Source: Gordionus sp. m RMFG-2023 (Eukaryota > Nematomorpha > Gordioida > Chordodea > Parachordodidae). Taken from it: DNA of 64,000 nt. Positions within the stretch are counted from its first letter, which is position 1. Each line of letters begins with the position of its first letter. The stretch covers positions 33,457,366 through 33,521,365 of the forward strand of contig NC_088777.1 in assembly GCF_954871325.1 (NCBI RefSeq), read 5' to 3'. A model generated the notes under the pieces. It did not search any database, was not told the origin of the DNA, and saw only the letters and a list, made by a program, of their open reading frames with translations. A program made the translations under genes and the position numbers. Shown here piece after piece: positions 34,340-46,730 of the stretch.

Positions 34340-35115
34340 CATTAAAAATTAAATGTTTATTGTTTATTAAAATACATTAGCAATCAAATTATCTTCATCT
34401 CAAATTATTTCAAAAAATATTTTAGGCACTCAAGTTAAGATACCAGAGAGTAAACATTTTACTTTTCTATATTAAATATAACAAAAAATAGCAACAAACT
34501 TATATTCCCAATATCATTTTCAAAATATACCTAAAAATTTAGGCCCTATGTCAAGAACTATTCCAGATAGTATATTTTGTGTTTTAATTTTTATTAAATA
34601 TAAAATACATTAGCAATCAAATTATCTTCATCTCAAATTATTTCAAAAAATATTTTAGGCACTCAAGTTAAGATACCAGAGAGTAAACATTTTACTTTTC
34701 TATATTAAATATAACAAAAAAATAGCAACAAACTTATATTCCCAATATCATTTTCAAAATATACCTAAAAATTTAGGCCCTATGTCAAGAACTATTCCAG
34801 ATAGTATATTTTGTGTTTTAATTTTTATTAAATATAAAATACATTAGCAATCAAATTATCTTCATCTCAAATTATTTCAAAAAATATTTTAGGCACTCAA
34901 GTTAAGATACCAGAGAGTAAACATTTTACTTTTCTATATTAAATATAACAAAAAAATAGCAACAAACTTATATTCCCAATATCATTTTCAAAATATACCT
35001 AAAAATTTAGGCCCTCAGTCAAAAACTATTCCAGCTAGTATATTTTGTGTTAATTTTTATTATATATAAAATAAAAATAGCATTCAAATTCTCTTCATCT
35101 CAAAATATTTCAAAA
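34340..35115. repeat. 233-bp tandem repeat, 3.5 copies
   Basis: The unit begins TTAGCAATCAAATTATCTTC and includes TAGGCACTCAAGTTAAGATA and AATTTAGGCCCTATGTCAAG. Starts lie near 34378, 34611 and 34845, with a diverged fourth near 35070. The opposite arm holds only about one and a half inverted units (41290-41640), so expansion came after the palindrome formed or was lost there. Confidence 0.88.
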
Positions 35116-35227
35116 AATATCTTAGGCACTCAAATTAAGCTACCAAATAGTTAACATTTCTAATAAAACAAATAGTTATTATATATTTAGAATGTTTATA
35201 TTTAATTTAAAATATATAGGAAACAAA

Positions 35228-35320
35228 TACAATCTAATAGAGCTTCCAGAAAACAATACAATCTAATAGAGCTTCCAGAAAACAATACAATCTAATAGAG
35301 CTTCCAGAAAACAATACAAT
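35228..35320. repeat. 29-bp tandem repeat, three copies
   Basis: The unit ACAATCTAATAGAGCTTCCA plus GAAAACAAT repeats three times. The opposite arm keeps a single copy (near 41155-41190), again showing expansion on the left arm only. Confidence 0.85.
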
Positions 35321-35629
35321 CAAGATTTCAAAAACCTAATAAAAAGCAATTTATATTGTATTCTATTATTTCAAATTTTATTTCTGTATATATATTTACA
35401 ATTATACTATATTTATAATACATAATTTTAATTATATATATATAGAATTATAATATATTATTGTATTCTTACAAATTTTATTTCTATATATTTCTAAAAT
35501 ATAGAATAAAAAATATAAAATAGATTCTTGTGTTATAAATAACAAACATTCAATATTTTTGACAAAAAAAACAATAAAAATAATTCTTTATGTTAAATTA
35601 TATTGTTTAAGATATATTCATAGGAGGAT

Positions 35630-35854
35630 TCATAGAATAGTTTTTTGTAATGCCTGATAACCATTAAAAATAATATATAAATTACACAATATAATAAATA
35701 TTAAAATAAAGTAAATTTTTAGGTTTGAATGATTTAAACAAAGTATTAAACAGGTTGTGAAAATCCTATAAATAGAAATAATAGGGGTAACATAATTAGC
35801 AAAGTTAAAAAAATAATACCATATTTGGGATTTGATTAAGAAATCTGTCACCAT
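35630..35854 (-). CDS. Small hydrophobic open frame shared by both palindrome arms
   Basis: Minus-strand frame of 74 codons, starting MVTDFLIKSQIWYYF and rich in I, F and L, ending GYQALQKTIL. The inverted copy in the right arm (about 40420-40815, plus) keeps the start MVTDFLIKSQI and the end QALQKTIL but contains an extra ~190 bp. In that extra part another frame (40545-40760) reads SNFDLFNKLFQIILSIITLL with a strongly hydrophobic core. The family is unknown to me. AT-rich non-coding sequence readily gives such frames, so coding is unproven; the shared ends come from shared ancestry of the arms. Confidence 0.25.
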   Translation of the reverse strand: MVTDFLIKSQIWYYFFNFANYVTPIISIYRIFTTCLILCLNHSNLKIYFILIFIILCNLYIIFNGYQALQKTIL

Positions 35855-37979
35855 GTCTTAATAAGCTAACAAAAATATTTTACTTTTATATATAAAATAT
35901 CAAACTGAATAAATATTATTTAGTAAATTTTGATATTACATTCACCTTACATGATTAAAATAAAAAATTGTATTTATAAATCTTAGAACATTAAGCTTAG
36001 GCCATGCATCTATATAAATATGAAAAGCGTAACAAGTCTGGTGTCCCAGGATATATAGGTTGTTTTACATTATTAGCATTAATTTTTTTTAAAGTTATTA
36101 AATGAATATTATGAAGATAAATTGCATGAAGGTTAATTTATATAATGAAATATTATATTTTTAATAGTATCATAAGATTTTAATAAAAACCTAATTAATG
36201 ATTAAACATATATTCAACTAAGATATGCATGTAATATATTTGAAAAATTTCAATCTGGGTTATAAATTGTGGTCCATACTATATTACTCATAAACTGTTC
36301 TAATGTAGAAAAATCTTTTAGTTCTAAATTATATCTTAATTCCTATTAAATAAAAATATATTAAATAATAAAAGCATCAATATTTTTTCCATTACATAAA
36401 AAAAATAAGTAAAAAAAAATTTTATTTAAAAAATTTATTAAATAATAAAACAATATTTTTTCCATTAGATAAAAAAATAGGTAAAAAAAAATTTATTAAA
36501 AAAAAATAATAAACAACTTTTTTTTAATATTTATTTGTTAAAGAAAAAAAAACAAGCGTGTTGAATAAAAAAATAAAATAACTTTATATGACACCATTTA
36601 TTGCTGTTATATAAAGGCGTTCTTTATTTAAGGCTATTGTTACTTGCAACTATTGATGCATTTAAAAAATTATAAAAAAAGTAAAATTTTCATTTTTTAA
36701 AGAACGCATGTTGTTTTTTTTTACCATTAACAATATTTATTTATTTCAAAATAATTTTTTTTTTATTTATAAATAAATATATTTTTTTTCATAAAATAAA
36801 AATTATTTTATTAAAAATGGAAATTGTGAAATAGATACTATTGCAGGTAAAAAATATATTTTTTTAAGCCAAATATTTATTTATGGTATTAAATTATAAA
36901 AAAAGTAAAATTTTCATTTTTTAAAGAACGCATGTTGTTTTTTTTACCAATAACAATATTTATTTATTTCAAAATAATTTTTTTTTTATTTATAAATAAA
37001 TATATTTTTTTTCATAAATAAAAATTATTTTATTAAAAATGGAAATTGTGAAATAGATACTATTGCAGGTAAAAAATATATTTTTTTAAGCCAAATATTT
37101 ATTTATGGTATTAAATTATAAAAAAAGTAAAATTTTCATTTTTTAAAGAACGCATGTTGTTTTTTTTACCATTAACAATATTTATTTATTTCAAAATAAT
37201 TTTTTTATTATTTCGAATAATAGATAACAGCAGAAGAATTCCATGAAAATGACCAAAAATACAACTCAAAACTTATCTTAATTCTTTTTAAACTATAGGC
37301 ATTAAATTAAACTGGATAAATTGAGACTCTTCATAAGCAAATATTTTTATTAAGCTATAAATATGTTTTTTTCCTAATTAATTAAAATTTTCATGTTTAA
37401 TCTAATTTTCACAATATATATGTCTACACTAAAAATAGATAATAGCAGAAGAATTCCATGAAAATGACCAAATAAACAACTCAAATCCTAGATAAATAGA
37501 TTATATCTTAATTCTTTTTATACTATAGGCATTACAATAAACTGGATAAATTGAGACTCTTCATAAGCAAATATTTTTATTAAGCTATAAATTATAAATA
37601 TGTTTTTTCCCTCATTAATTAAAGTTTTCATGTTTAATCTAATTTTCACAATATATATTTAGTCTACACTAAAAATAGATAATAGCAGAAGAATTCCATG
37701 ATGACCAAAAAAACAACTCAAAACTTAGATAAATAAATTATATCTTAATTCTTTTTATACTATAAGCATTACAATAAACTGTATAAATTGAGACTCTTTT
37801 TAAGCAAAGATTTATTTCTTTTTTGTTATGTTCTATCCCCCCCTTATTTCTTTTATTTTTGTTTCTCCTTGTTTCTTTTGTTTTCCCATCTTTTATTTTG
37901 TTATGAAATTAATATATTATATCTTATTTTTATATTGCATTTGAAACTGGTTCTTACCAGTTTCATGAATGATTATATC

Positions 37980-38350
37980 GCGATTAAATAACAACTTTTT
38001 CTTTCCCCCTTTGTTTTAAAAATTATAAAGGTGGAAAGAAAAACACCATTAGTCATTAAATATTTTTTTTTTGTAATAGAATTTCTTTTTTTTATTGTAA
38101 TTTCTCTGATTCGAATAAACTTTGAAACTTACGTTGTCCAAGTGATTCCATGACTAAATCGATAAAACCCGGCCCCCTGGAAATAGTCATTGACCATCCC
38201 GGACCCCCGATCACGGACTGTATTATTCCCCTTCAGACTGGGGGACCCATCGGTCCAAACCCAACATTTTTCATAACATTTGTATTTTAAATATGATTAC
38301 ACTATTTAAATATATTATTATAATAAAACAATTATAATAATTTCGAATGC
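37980..38350. other. GC-richer non-coding block inside the MULE
   Basis: 38155-38265 has AAACCCGGCCCCCTGG, CCCGGACCCCCGATC and GGGGGACCCATCGG, unlike its AT-rich surroundings. It resembles the GC blocks of hAT-type MITEs here, so it is probably a fragment of one. No frame with recognisable content. Confidence 0.35.
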
Positions 38351-38379
38351 AATTTGTGAAATGACAAGGTTTTAGGTAA

Positions 38380-39366
38380 TTGTAATTGATCCTGTATAGG
38401 TAGTTCTATATTCTCTTTGGATAATTGTAGATTTTCTTTGGGTAGTTCTAGATTCTCTTTGGATAATTGTAGATTTTCTTGATTCGTGATATCCTGCATT
38501 ATAGAAAGATTGATTTCATTATCTATTTCTTTATTTAAAGCTTTTTTTTGTTAAAAATAGTGTACTGCATTTTTTTCTATTTATTTTTTCAGGCATTTTT
38601 AAATTTTTAACTAATTTTAAGGAATTAGAAGATGATGGTAAACTATTAATATTCTCTTTGTTTTCCAATGTATTTATTCTTTTTTTGCTTTTAAGATATT
38701 CTAGGTTACTTACCTTTTCACATGTTTCTTTTAATTCCTGAAAGCATATAATCATCAGGTCATTTGGTAGCTCCTTAATAAAGTTGCCAATATTATTTTG
38801 AAAATATTCTTGTGTCATTTTATATATTTCTATATCTGTTAATTCACATTTATTTTTAGTATTTTTTGAAATAATTTCTATATCAATGTTATCATCCCTT
38901 TCCTCTTCATAATTTATACTATTTTCACTTAAATATGGGTATAAATTGTATTCCTTCCACCACCTTAAAGCACATAAGGAAGAGGGAGATATTGTTATCT
39001 TCCCTGTATCTGAAAATATGTTTACAAGGTAAAAGATACCTTTGCTGGAAACAACAATTACATAAATTTTCACTAACATTGAAATCTTCATAAGTTATAT
39101 TAAAAGAATATTTTATTTCAAGGTTGACTCTTTTAAAAGCTTTTAGAGTCAATAATTTGGAGAATAAAAATTGTGGGGAAGATGGTGGCAGACTTGTATA
39201 ATTTAAGTATTGGGTCCTTCGATTTTTTAGAACGGTGTATTGAATAATTTGTCGCATTAGAAATTTCGTATTTATTTAGCCATTCTTTTAAAATGAAGAA
39301 TGACGAATATCTAACATTTACTATAAAAGGTATGTAATAATAATAAATAATATTTTTTACCTGCAA
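38380..39366 (-). pseudogene. MULE transposase with SWIM finger, catalytic domain deleted
   Basis: The N-terminal piece (39366-39133) reads LKEWLNKYEISNATNYSIHR, matching the FLYWCH-side N-terminus at 33260. Without any DDE core the sequence passes to a SWIM zinc finger near 39000-39080: ENLCNCCFQQRYLLPCKHIF (C-x-C-x(n)-C-x-H). After a frameshift SLCALRWWKEYNLYPYL follows, usual after the SWIM finger, then an acidic region. Near 38390-38510 is a peptide repeat of the form LSKENLELPKENLQL. So this is an internally deleted MULE gene with several frameshifts, unable to act by itself. Other open frames here on the plus strand are shadows. Confidence 0.8.
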
Positions 39367-42300
39367 GAGTTGTATCTATCTCATAATTTCCAGTAGGGCT
39401 TGATTCGATCATAGGAGGGACTAATACCATAAATAAATATTTGGCTTAAAAAAATATATTTTTTACCTGCAATGGTATCTATTTCACAATTTCCATTTTT
39501 AATAAAATAATTTTTATTTATGAAAAAAAAAATATTTATTTATAAATAAAAAAAAAATTATTTTGAAATAAATAAATATTGTTAATGGTAAAAAAAAAAC
39601 AACATGCGTTCTTTAAAAAATGAAAATTTTACTTTTTTTATAATTTTTTAAATTCAACAATAGTTGCAAGTAACAATAGCCTTTATTTAACAACAATAAA
39701 TGGTGTCATATAAAGTTATTTTATTTTTTTATTCAACACGCTTGTTTTTTTTTCTTTAACAAACAATAATAAATTTTTTTACGTATTTTTTATCTAATGG
39801 AAAAAATAGTAATTTTAAAATTGATACTTATTTAATATATTTTTATTTAATAGAAATTAAGATATAATTTAGAACTAAAAGATTTTTCTACTTTAAAACA
39901 GTTTGGTAATTATGAGAAGAATACCTTATAAAATTATTATATTTTTTTCTACTTTAAAACAGTTTGTGAGTAATTATGAGAAGAATACCTTTTCAAATTA
40001 TTATATTTAAAACATTTATATTCCAATTGTTAAAATTTTTTATAGATGTTGAGGAATTTAACAATATTCCCAAACAATAGGGTCAATTAATGGGATTAAT
40101 TGAATGTCTTATTTAATCATGAATTAGGTTTTTATTATAATCTTTTGATACTATTAAAAATGTAATATTTCATTATATAAATTAACCTTCATGCAATTTT
40201 TTCATATAATGTTAATAAAGTAAAACAACCTATATATCCTGGTACACCAGACTTGTTATGCTTTTCATATTTATATAGATGCATGGCCTGTTCTAAGATT
40301 TATAAATACAATTTTTTATTTTAATCGTAAGGTGAATGTAATATCAAAATTTACTAAATAATATTTATTCAGTTTGATATTTTATATATAAAAGTAAAAT
40401 ATTTTTGTTAGCTTATTAAGACATGGTGACAGATTTCTTAATCAAATCCCAAATATGCTATTATTTTTTTACATGACATAAAAATAAATTGGCTGAAAGA
40501 TACTAAAATAAATTGCAAGGGACTTGTGAAAAACATGAACATCAATGTCTACAGCTTATTCTTATGTCATTGAAAATTTAGGAAAGGCTTCAAATTTTGA
40601 TCTCTTCAATAAATTGTTTCAAATAATTCTTAGTATTATAACTTTGTTAATTATGTTACTCCTAATATTTCTATTTATAGGATTTTCACTGTTTTATACT
40701 TTGTTTAAATCATTCAAACCTAAAAATTTACTTTATTTTAATATTTATTATATTGTGTAATTCTTATAATATTTTTAATGGTGATCAGGCATTGCAAAAA
40801 ACTATTCTATGAATCCTCCTATGAATATATCTTAAACAATATAATTTAACATAAAGAATTATTTTTATTGTTTTTTTTGTTGAAAATATTGAATGTTTGT
40901 TATTTATAACACAAGAATCTATTTTATATTTTTTATTCTATATTTTAGAAATATATTGAAAATATATATATAGAAATAAAATTTGTAAGAATACAATAAT
41001 ATATTATAATTCTATATATATATAATTAAAATTATGTATTATAAAATACAATAATATATTATAATTGTAAATATATATACAGAAATAAAATTTGATATAT
41101 TAGAATACAATATAAATTATAAATTGCTTTTTATTAGGTTTTTGAAATCTTGATTGTAATGTTTTCTGGAAGCTCTATTAGATTGTATTTGGTTCCTATA
41201 TATTTTTAAATTTAATATAAATATTCTAAATATATAATTATTTGTTTTATTTATGGTTTCCTAAAAAAATTTTGAAAGATTTTGAAGAGAATATCCAGTG
41301 TAGTCTAAAGTTTTGGTTGCTATAATTTTTGTTATATAAAATAAAGGAAAAATGTTTACTATTTGGTAGCTTAATTTGAGTGCCTAATATATTTTTTGAA
41401 ATATTTTGAGATAAAGAGAATTCGAATGCTATTTTTATTTTATATTTAATAAAAATTAAAACACAAAATATACTAGCTGGAATAGTTTAAATTTTTTGGT
41501 ATATTTTGAAAATGATATTGGGAATATAAGTTTGTTGCTATTTTTTTGTTGAGTAAAATGTTTACTCTCTGGTATCTTAACTTGAGTGCCTAACATATTT
41601 TTTGAAATAATTTGAGATGAAGATAATTTGACTGCTAATGTATTTTAATAAACAATAAACATTTAATTTTTAGTGATATCATATAGTTGAGTGTTTTCTG
41701 TATTGGAAGCTGGTAGGTTAATCGTTTCAGTCATATTTTGATTAGCTTGGGAAAAATCTTTTTTTAAAATACATGTATATTATAATATCATTTTCAAAAA
41801 TTGCTAACTATGAAATATTTTATAATTTTTAAATAATACTCTTTTTTTGCATTTTTTTAGGCCTTTTGTGTATTGATCCTCGTTTGTATTTTATGGGCAT
41901 TTTAATATTTTTCATTACATTCTTATCCCATTCTTGTAAAACTAATGAATTTTTATCTGAAATTAATCCTTTTTGAGAAGAATAATGAGCTGATGATTAT
42001 TCTTCTCATAATTACTCACAACCTGTTTTAAAAGTAGAAAAATCTTTTAGTTCTAAATTATATCTTAATTCCTATTAAATAAAAAGGTTCCACGTCTTTA
42101 TAGAGAAACCATTATAGAGATTGTATTTTATAGAGAAATAGAGAATGCATTTATAGAGAATTGTTTTATAGAGAATTATTTTATAGAGAATGTCCTTTAA
42201 AGAGAATGACTTCAAAGAGAATGATTTTATAGAGAATGCCGTTTATAGAGAATGGTTTTATAGAGAATGTCAATTATAGAGAATGATTTTAAAGAGAATA

Positions 42301-43204
42301 TTTTATAGAGAAGGTCCTTAATAGAGAATGACTTCAAAGAGAATGATTTTATAGAGAATGTTAGAGAAGGATTTTAAAGAGAATTACTTTTATAGAGAAT
42401 TATTTTGTAGAGAATTATTTTGTAGAGAATTACATTGTAGAGAATTATTTTCTAGATCTTGATTTTATAGAGAAATATTATATATGGGACAACTAGAGAG
42501 TTCAAAAAATTTATGCGGGATTTGAAAAATATATCAAAATTAACATTTTAATAATACAATTCAGTTTATTTGTTGTATTTTTTCGATGACTTTATTTGTT
42601 TCAACAATGGTTTTTTTGTAAAATTTTTTATAGTTCATATCAAGGTTTAGCTTGATTATTAACTCAGCTAAACCAACCCTGAAACGATTTGTTAAATATA
42701 AATTAACCGTTATTAAAGAGAATCTAAACTGAACCAACCATTTTTAAAATTTTTATATATTGCATTTATATGTCAGCTATCTAAATTAGCCTTTAGAAGG
42801 GTTCTTAACTTTACCCTTATGGATATATGACGGACGAGAATCTTATTCTAATTTTAATTAAGAAAAGGTTTTAACCAGTTGTTTGGGTAAAAAATATGTC
42901 ACATTCCCGTTCGTTCTGCGTTTCGGAACACGTTTCTAAATATAATTTTCTTTCTATTTTATTATACAAATTTTATTCATAAATCTTTTTAATATAGATA
43001 ACTAAGAATTCATTAATCTCTAATGATACACATTTAGATTTATGCGATGGCTTTAATATATTGAGTGTCGAAAAGTGCCGATCTCTACTTGGGGTTTCAC
43101 ATATTTATAGAGAAACCAATATTTTTGATTAAATAGAAGCACCACAATTTTGTCCTACCTAAAAAACCAAAACCGTCAATTGAAGGTTTCTATATAAGAT
43201 ATTA

Positions 43205-43450
43205 TATCGAACGCATTACCGCTAATGCATTACCGCTAATGCATTATAGCGAGTATAATATAGCGAAAATATTTTAGCGAATGCATTATCACGAATGTAT
43301 TAGCTAGCGCGAATGCATTATCGCAAATGTATTATCGCAAATGTATTATCGCAAATGTATTATCGCAAATGTATTATCGCAAATGTATTATCGCAAATGT
43401 ATTATCGCGAATGCATTATCGCGAATTCATTGTCGCGAATGCATTATTTA
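43205..43450. repeat. 14-bp minisatellite (GCAAATGTATTATC)
   Basis: A run of identical 14-bp units at 43320-43410, flanked by diverged forms such as GCGAATGCATTATC and GCTAATGCATTACC. Diverged edges and a homogeneous core are typical of a minisatellite growing by slippage or unequal exchange. Confidence 0.9.
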
Positions 43451-43781
43451 AAATGAATTGCATCTGTTGCGATATCGGGAATGGAGTTTGATGAAAACTA
43501 CAATTTTATATTTATCGGCCTTTAGACAGACTTAGTTGAACCTGGAAATTAAGTTAAAGTCGGGCTTGGATCTAAAAATATTATTTTTTAAATAGGGTTA
43601 AGGCTTTTGATTTTTTTGACTTAAAAAATATAAAAAAGATTCTAAGCAATAAAATAGACTTCTCTAAAGATTAGGGAAAAGGAATTAAATTTTTATATTA
43701 ATTTATTGTTTAAATATGCGTTTAGTTATATTTTTCAATTAAATTTGGGACAGGACAGGCTCAGGCCTAAAATTTAAAATT

Positions 43782-44012
43782 ATGGCTAGGGTCCTAAAAA
43801 TAAAGATTTTGGATGGAGCTTTGGCCGAAATAAATAAAATTTGCAAGGCACTAAGAAAAAAAGTTTTATTTAAAACATTGAGCCAAACAGATAATTCGAC
43901 CTTGGATTTATATTATTCTTTGACAAAGAATGCTTTAATTAGTGAGGGATTTAGTATGGACTTGATAAGCATTTTTGATAATAAATTTTTATTAAGTTCT
44001 CTTATTGTTTAA
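43782..44012 (+). CDS. Hypothetical open frame inside the 6.2-kb element
   Basis: A frame of 76 codons reading RVLKIKILDGALAEINKICK and SEGFSMDLISIFDNKFLL in the middle. Charge and composition look protein-like, unlike most frames here. 44090-44175 could continue it (FVISDDEIATIVTQELGKK), and 44701-44895 is also open. I recognise no family. The surrounding 44000-45600 has no other supported feature. It may be a cargo gene remnant of the element or chance. Confidence 0.25.
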   Translation: MARVLKIKILDGALAEINKICKALRKKVLFKTLSQTDNSTLDLYYSLTKNALISEGFSMDLISIFDNKFLLSSLIV

Positions 44013-45815
44013 TCAAAAATACAAGGTCAACGCTTATCACAACAAGACATGAAACAATATTCAGCATCATAGGTAGATTGTCGAATTGAATTTCTATCCA
44101 TTTCAGTACTTAATTCGTGTAATCTCTGATGATGAAATTGCCACTATTGTGACTCAGGAATTGGGGAAGAAATAGATTATTGATTTCCTTACTTGATTCT
44201 TGCTAAGTTCTTGCTTCCTGACGAGTCTTTTTTCTAATTATGATATCAAAGACAAAATTGTATAAAAATGGATATAGAAATATAAAAAATATAAGTGGAG
44301 CTAAAATTGAATGAATTGAACATGTCTCATATATTATTAAAAATAACTTAGCTATTTTTAACACAAATTACAGTATATTTCCATTTCAGTTCAGTTGCTA
44401 TAATTTATTAATCTGATGAATGTCATAAATTTTATTAATGTGGCGATAATAGTGATTGGACAAAGATGAGAAAATTTAATGGAATAAAAAATTTACTTTG
44501 TGATTGTACTTCAAGGAGTTGATACAACCCTAAAATCGAAAGGTGGAAAATATCTCTTTTTTACATTTTCTATGCCTTCATATTTTTTTAAATGTGTATT
44601 CTTCAAGACTAAAAGAGATTTAGAAAGATTTAAAATAAAAGTTTTAAAAGCAAGCATTGATGGATATTAAAATTAATTAAACAAGCTGAAGCGATCATTT
44701 ATGACTCCTCTTTTTACAGTAGAAAGCAAGAACCTACAAAAAATATATAAGAAAAGTAAGATATCTGTCTCAGGAAGCGTAGATAATGAAAATCCTTATG
44801 TTATGCTGGAAAATAAAAATATTGCTTTAATCATGAAAATTTTTTTATTAAGAAACACCCCCCCCCCCTCCCAACAGAAAAGTTTGAATAAATAATTAGC
44901 CCTAATGATACGAAGTTAAATATTAATGATAATTATACTTGCTTATAACCAGATCTATAGACTGACTACCAATAATAAAAAGACGCTTAACCATTCAAAC
45001 AATGTTAAACAGGACCTTTTACCACAGGAGAAGGGGTTATAACTCAAGATTGGCATTGAAATGAAAATGGGTAGTTTGTATTTGGTCCGTTGTTCTAATT
45101 TTGTTGTGGTATAGGAAATGAGTGAAGTGGGGGAAGAAGGTGGTAGTATTATAATATATGATGCAAAATCTTTTGATAATTAGGTATTTAAAATATCTTC
45201 TAAGTGTAAAAGAGTTAGTATAATATTGTGCAATCTGCTGCAAATATCAAGCTTAGATATTTGCTAAAGAAAGACATTACAATGCGATGGAAATCAGTGT
45301 ATATCATGATACAAAACTTCTTATAATCATATGATGAAATTCAAGTTTGTCTGTGAACCAACCATATTTAAACAAATTGGCATCAATAAATATAATCCCT
45401 ATATGTAAATAAAAAATTTCTTATAAATATTAAAAGTCTGATCTTCGGATTGTTTAACAAGTGCAAAAAACCTATAAAACATTTTAAAATTTTGATTCAT
45501 CTTTCTCTACACTGCTAAGGAGTTTAGGCTTGTAATAAGAAATTTTCATTTTACTAAAATCAATTTAGAGAAAAAAGTGTATTATTTTAAATTTTGTCGG
45601 TGTATAATTTTTAGGTAAGGGTTTGAACTATCATCTTGTAAATTCAGATACAATTATTTTCGGATCTTTGACGATTTTGACAGAAATGATCCAACCACCC
45701 CCTGGTCTTCCTTGCCTACCCTGTGAATATTAGACAGCTCTAGTGATCTTTTAACTAAACTTAATTTTGGTAAGGCTATAGTTTGATGGGTATTGTTTTT
45801 TTTTGTTATTATTTG

Positions 45816-46412
45816 CATTTAAAATCATTAATTGAGTGCGTTTTATTAAATTTAAAAATCTAATTTTGTCAGAAATGCACCTGAATAAGTGTAGAATGCC
45901 CACCCTTAATGTTGCGCAATCGGTTAATTTTAGGCAATTCCAAAACGGTTAGCCAAGTTTTTAGGTTAAAAAATCGGCTAAGCATAATTAGGCTTAGCAT
46001 TAAAATAGGCGAAAACTAATTATTCAAAAATTAGGCATCGTCTAAGGAGCTCGGTTAATCGCCCGTCATATATCGTTACATAATAAATATATTAAATAAT
46101 TTTAATAAAAGCTAGGCTTAGTGAAGCGTAACGCTGACGGGCGATTAGCCTAGCTCCTAGTCCCTACATTTTGTCTAATTAGTTTTAGGCGATTTTTCGG
46201 TTAAGCCAAATTAGGTTTAGCTGATTTTTAGGCTACTAACACTACTTATAAATTTCAGATTAATGTAAATTAAAATTTCTTCAGAGGTTCAATGAAAGAT
46301 CTTCTGAAATTTATAGGGTTGGTATTCTATACATATTATAATGCATTTTCAGCGAAATCAAATTTAAAATTTAATAAAACGCGCTCAATTTATGATTTAA
46401 AATGAAAAAATA
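45816..46412. mobile_element. Palindromic element with a second palindrome inside
   Basis: Outer arms 45816-45910 and 46318-46412 are inverted (ATTGAGTGCGTTTTATTAAA against TTTAATAAAACGCGCTCAAT). Within, 45911-46256 is another long imperfect palindrome (GGTTAATCGCCCGTCA against TGACGGGCGATTAGCC) whose ends TAATGTTG and TAACACTA recall the hAT-type MITE at 76-298. This looks like one MITE inserted in another. Target duplications are not clear. Confidence 0.7.
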
Positions 46413-46544
46413 AAACAAAATAAAACAAAATAAAATTATTAAATACAAAAAAATTTTGGCGCAATCGTATGAAAATCGCACGGTAGATTCTCTTCGGAAT
46501 TGGTAAAATCAGATTTATTAGGGAAATTATAAAAGCGCACTATA

Positions 46545-46730
46545 AATCAGAGACCTGGCCCTACCTTAAGCCCGGGCAGTAATTTAATTTTTTTAAATAT
46601 ATATGGGCCGAGCCTAAAATTTTATATTTTTAAATACACGGGCCGGGTCAAAAAAAGCTTTTTTTGAAAAAACTCGGGCCGGGCCATATATTTTAAAACC
46701 AAATATTTTAAATCACCATTATTATCTAGG
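46545..46730. repeat. GGGCCGGGCC-block repeat, MITE fragment
   Basis: CAGAGACCTGGCCC starts it, the same end as the inverse of the MITE at 20762-21012. GGGCCGAGCC, GGGCCGGGTC and GGGCCGGGCC blocks follow at ~55-bp intervals. The other end is not found. Confidence 0.6.

Larger units (their letters stand above)
36632..39681 (-). mobile_element. MULE transposon inserted near the palindrome centre
   Basis: Ends GGCTATTGTTACTTGCAAC and inverse are flanked by perfect 9-bp duplications TTTATTTAA (36623-36631 and 39682-39690). The right terminal repeat is ~270 bp (39410-39681). On the left the same sequence is present about two and a half times in tandem (period 222-224 bp, 36632-37215), followed by a second tandem repeat of ~215-240 bp (37215-37790, GCAGAAGAATTCCATG). 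The transposase gene is on the minus strand and lacks its catalytic part. Confidence 0.93.

Noticed and set aside
37788-37991. Hydrophobic 67-codon frame inside the MULE
   Set aside because: Pyrimidine-rich low-complexity sequence in the antisense of the element's 3' side.
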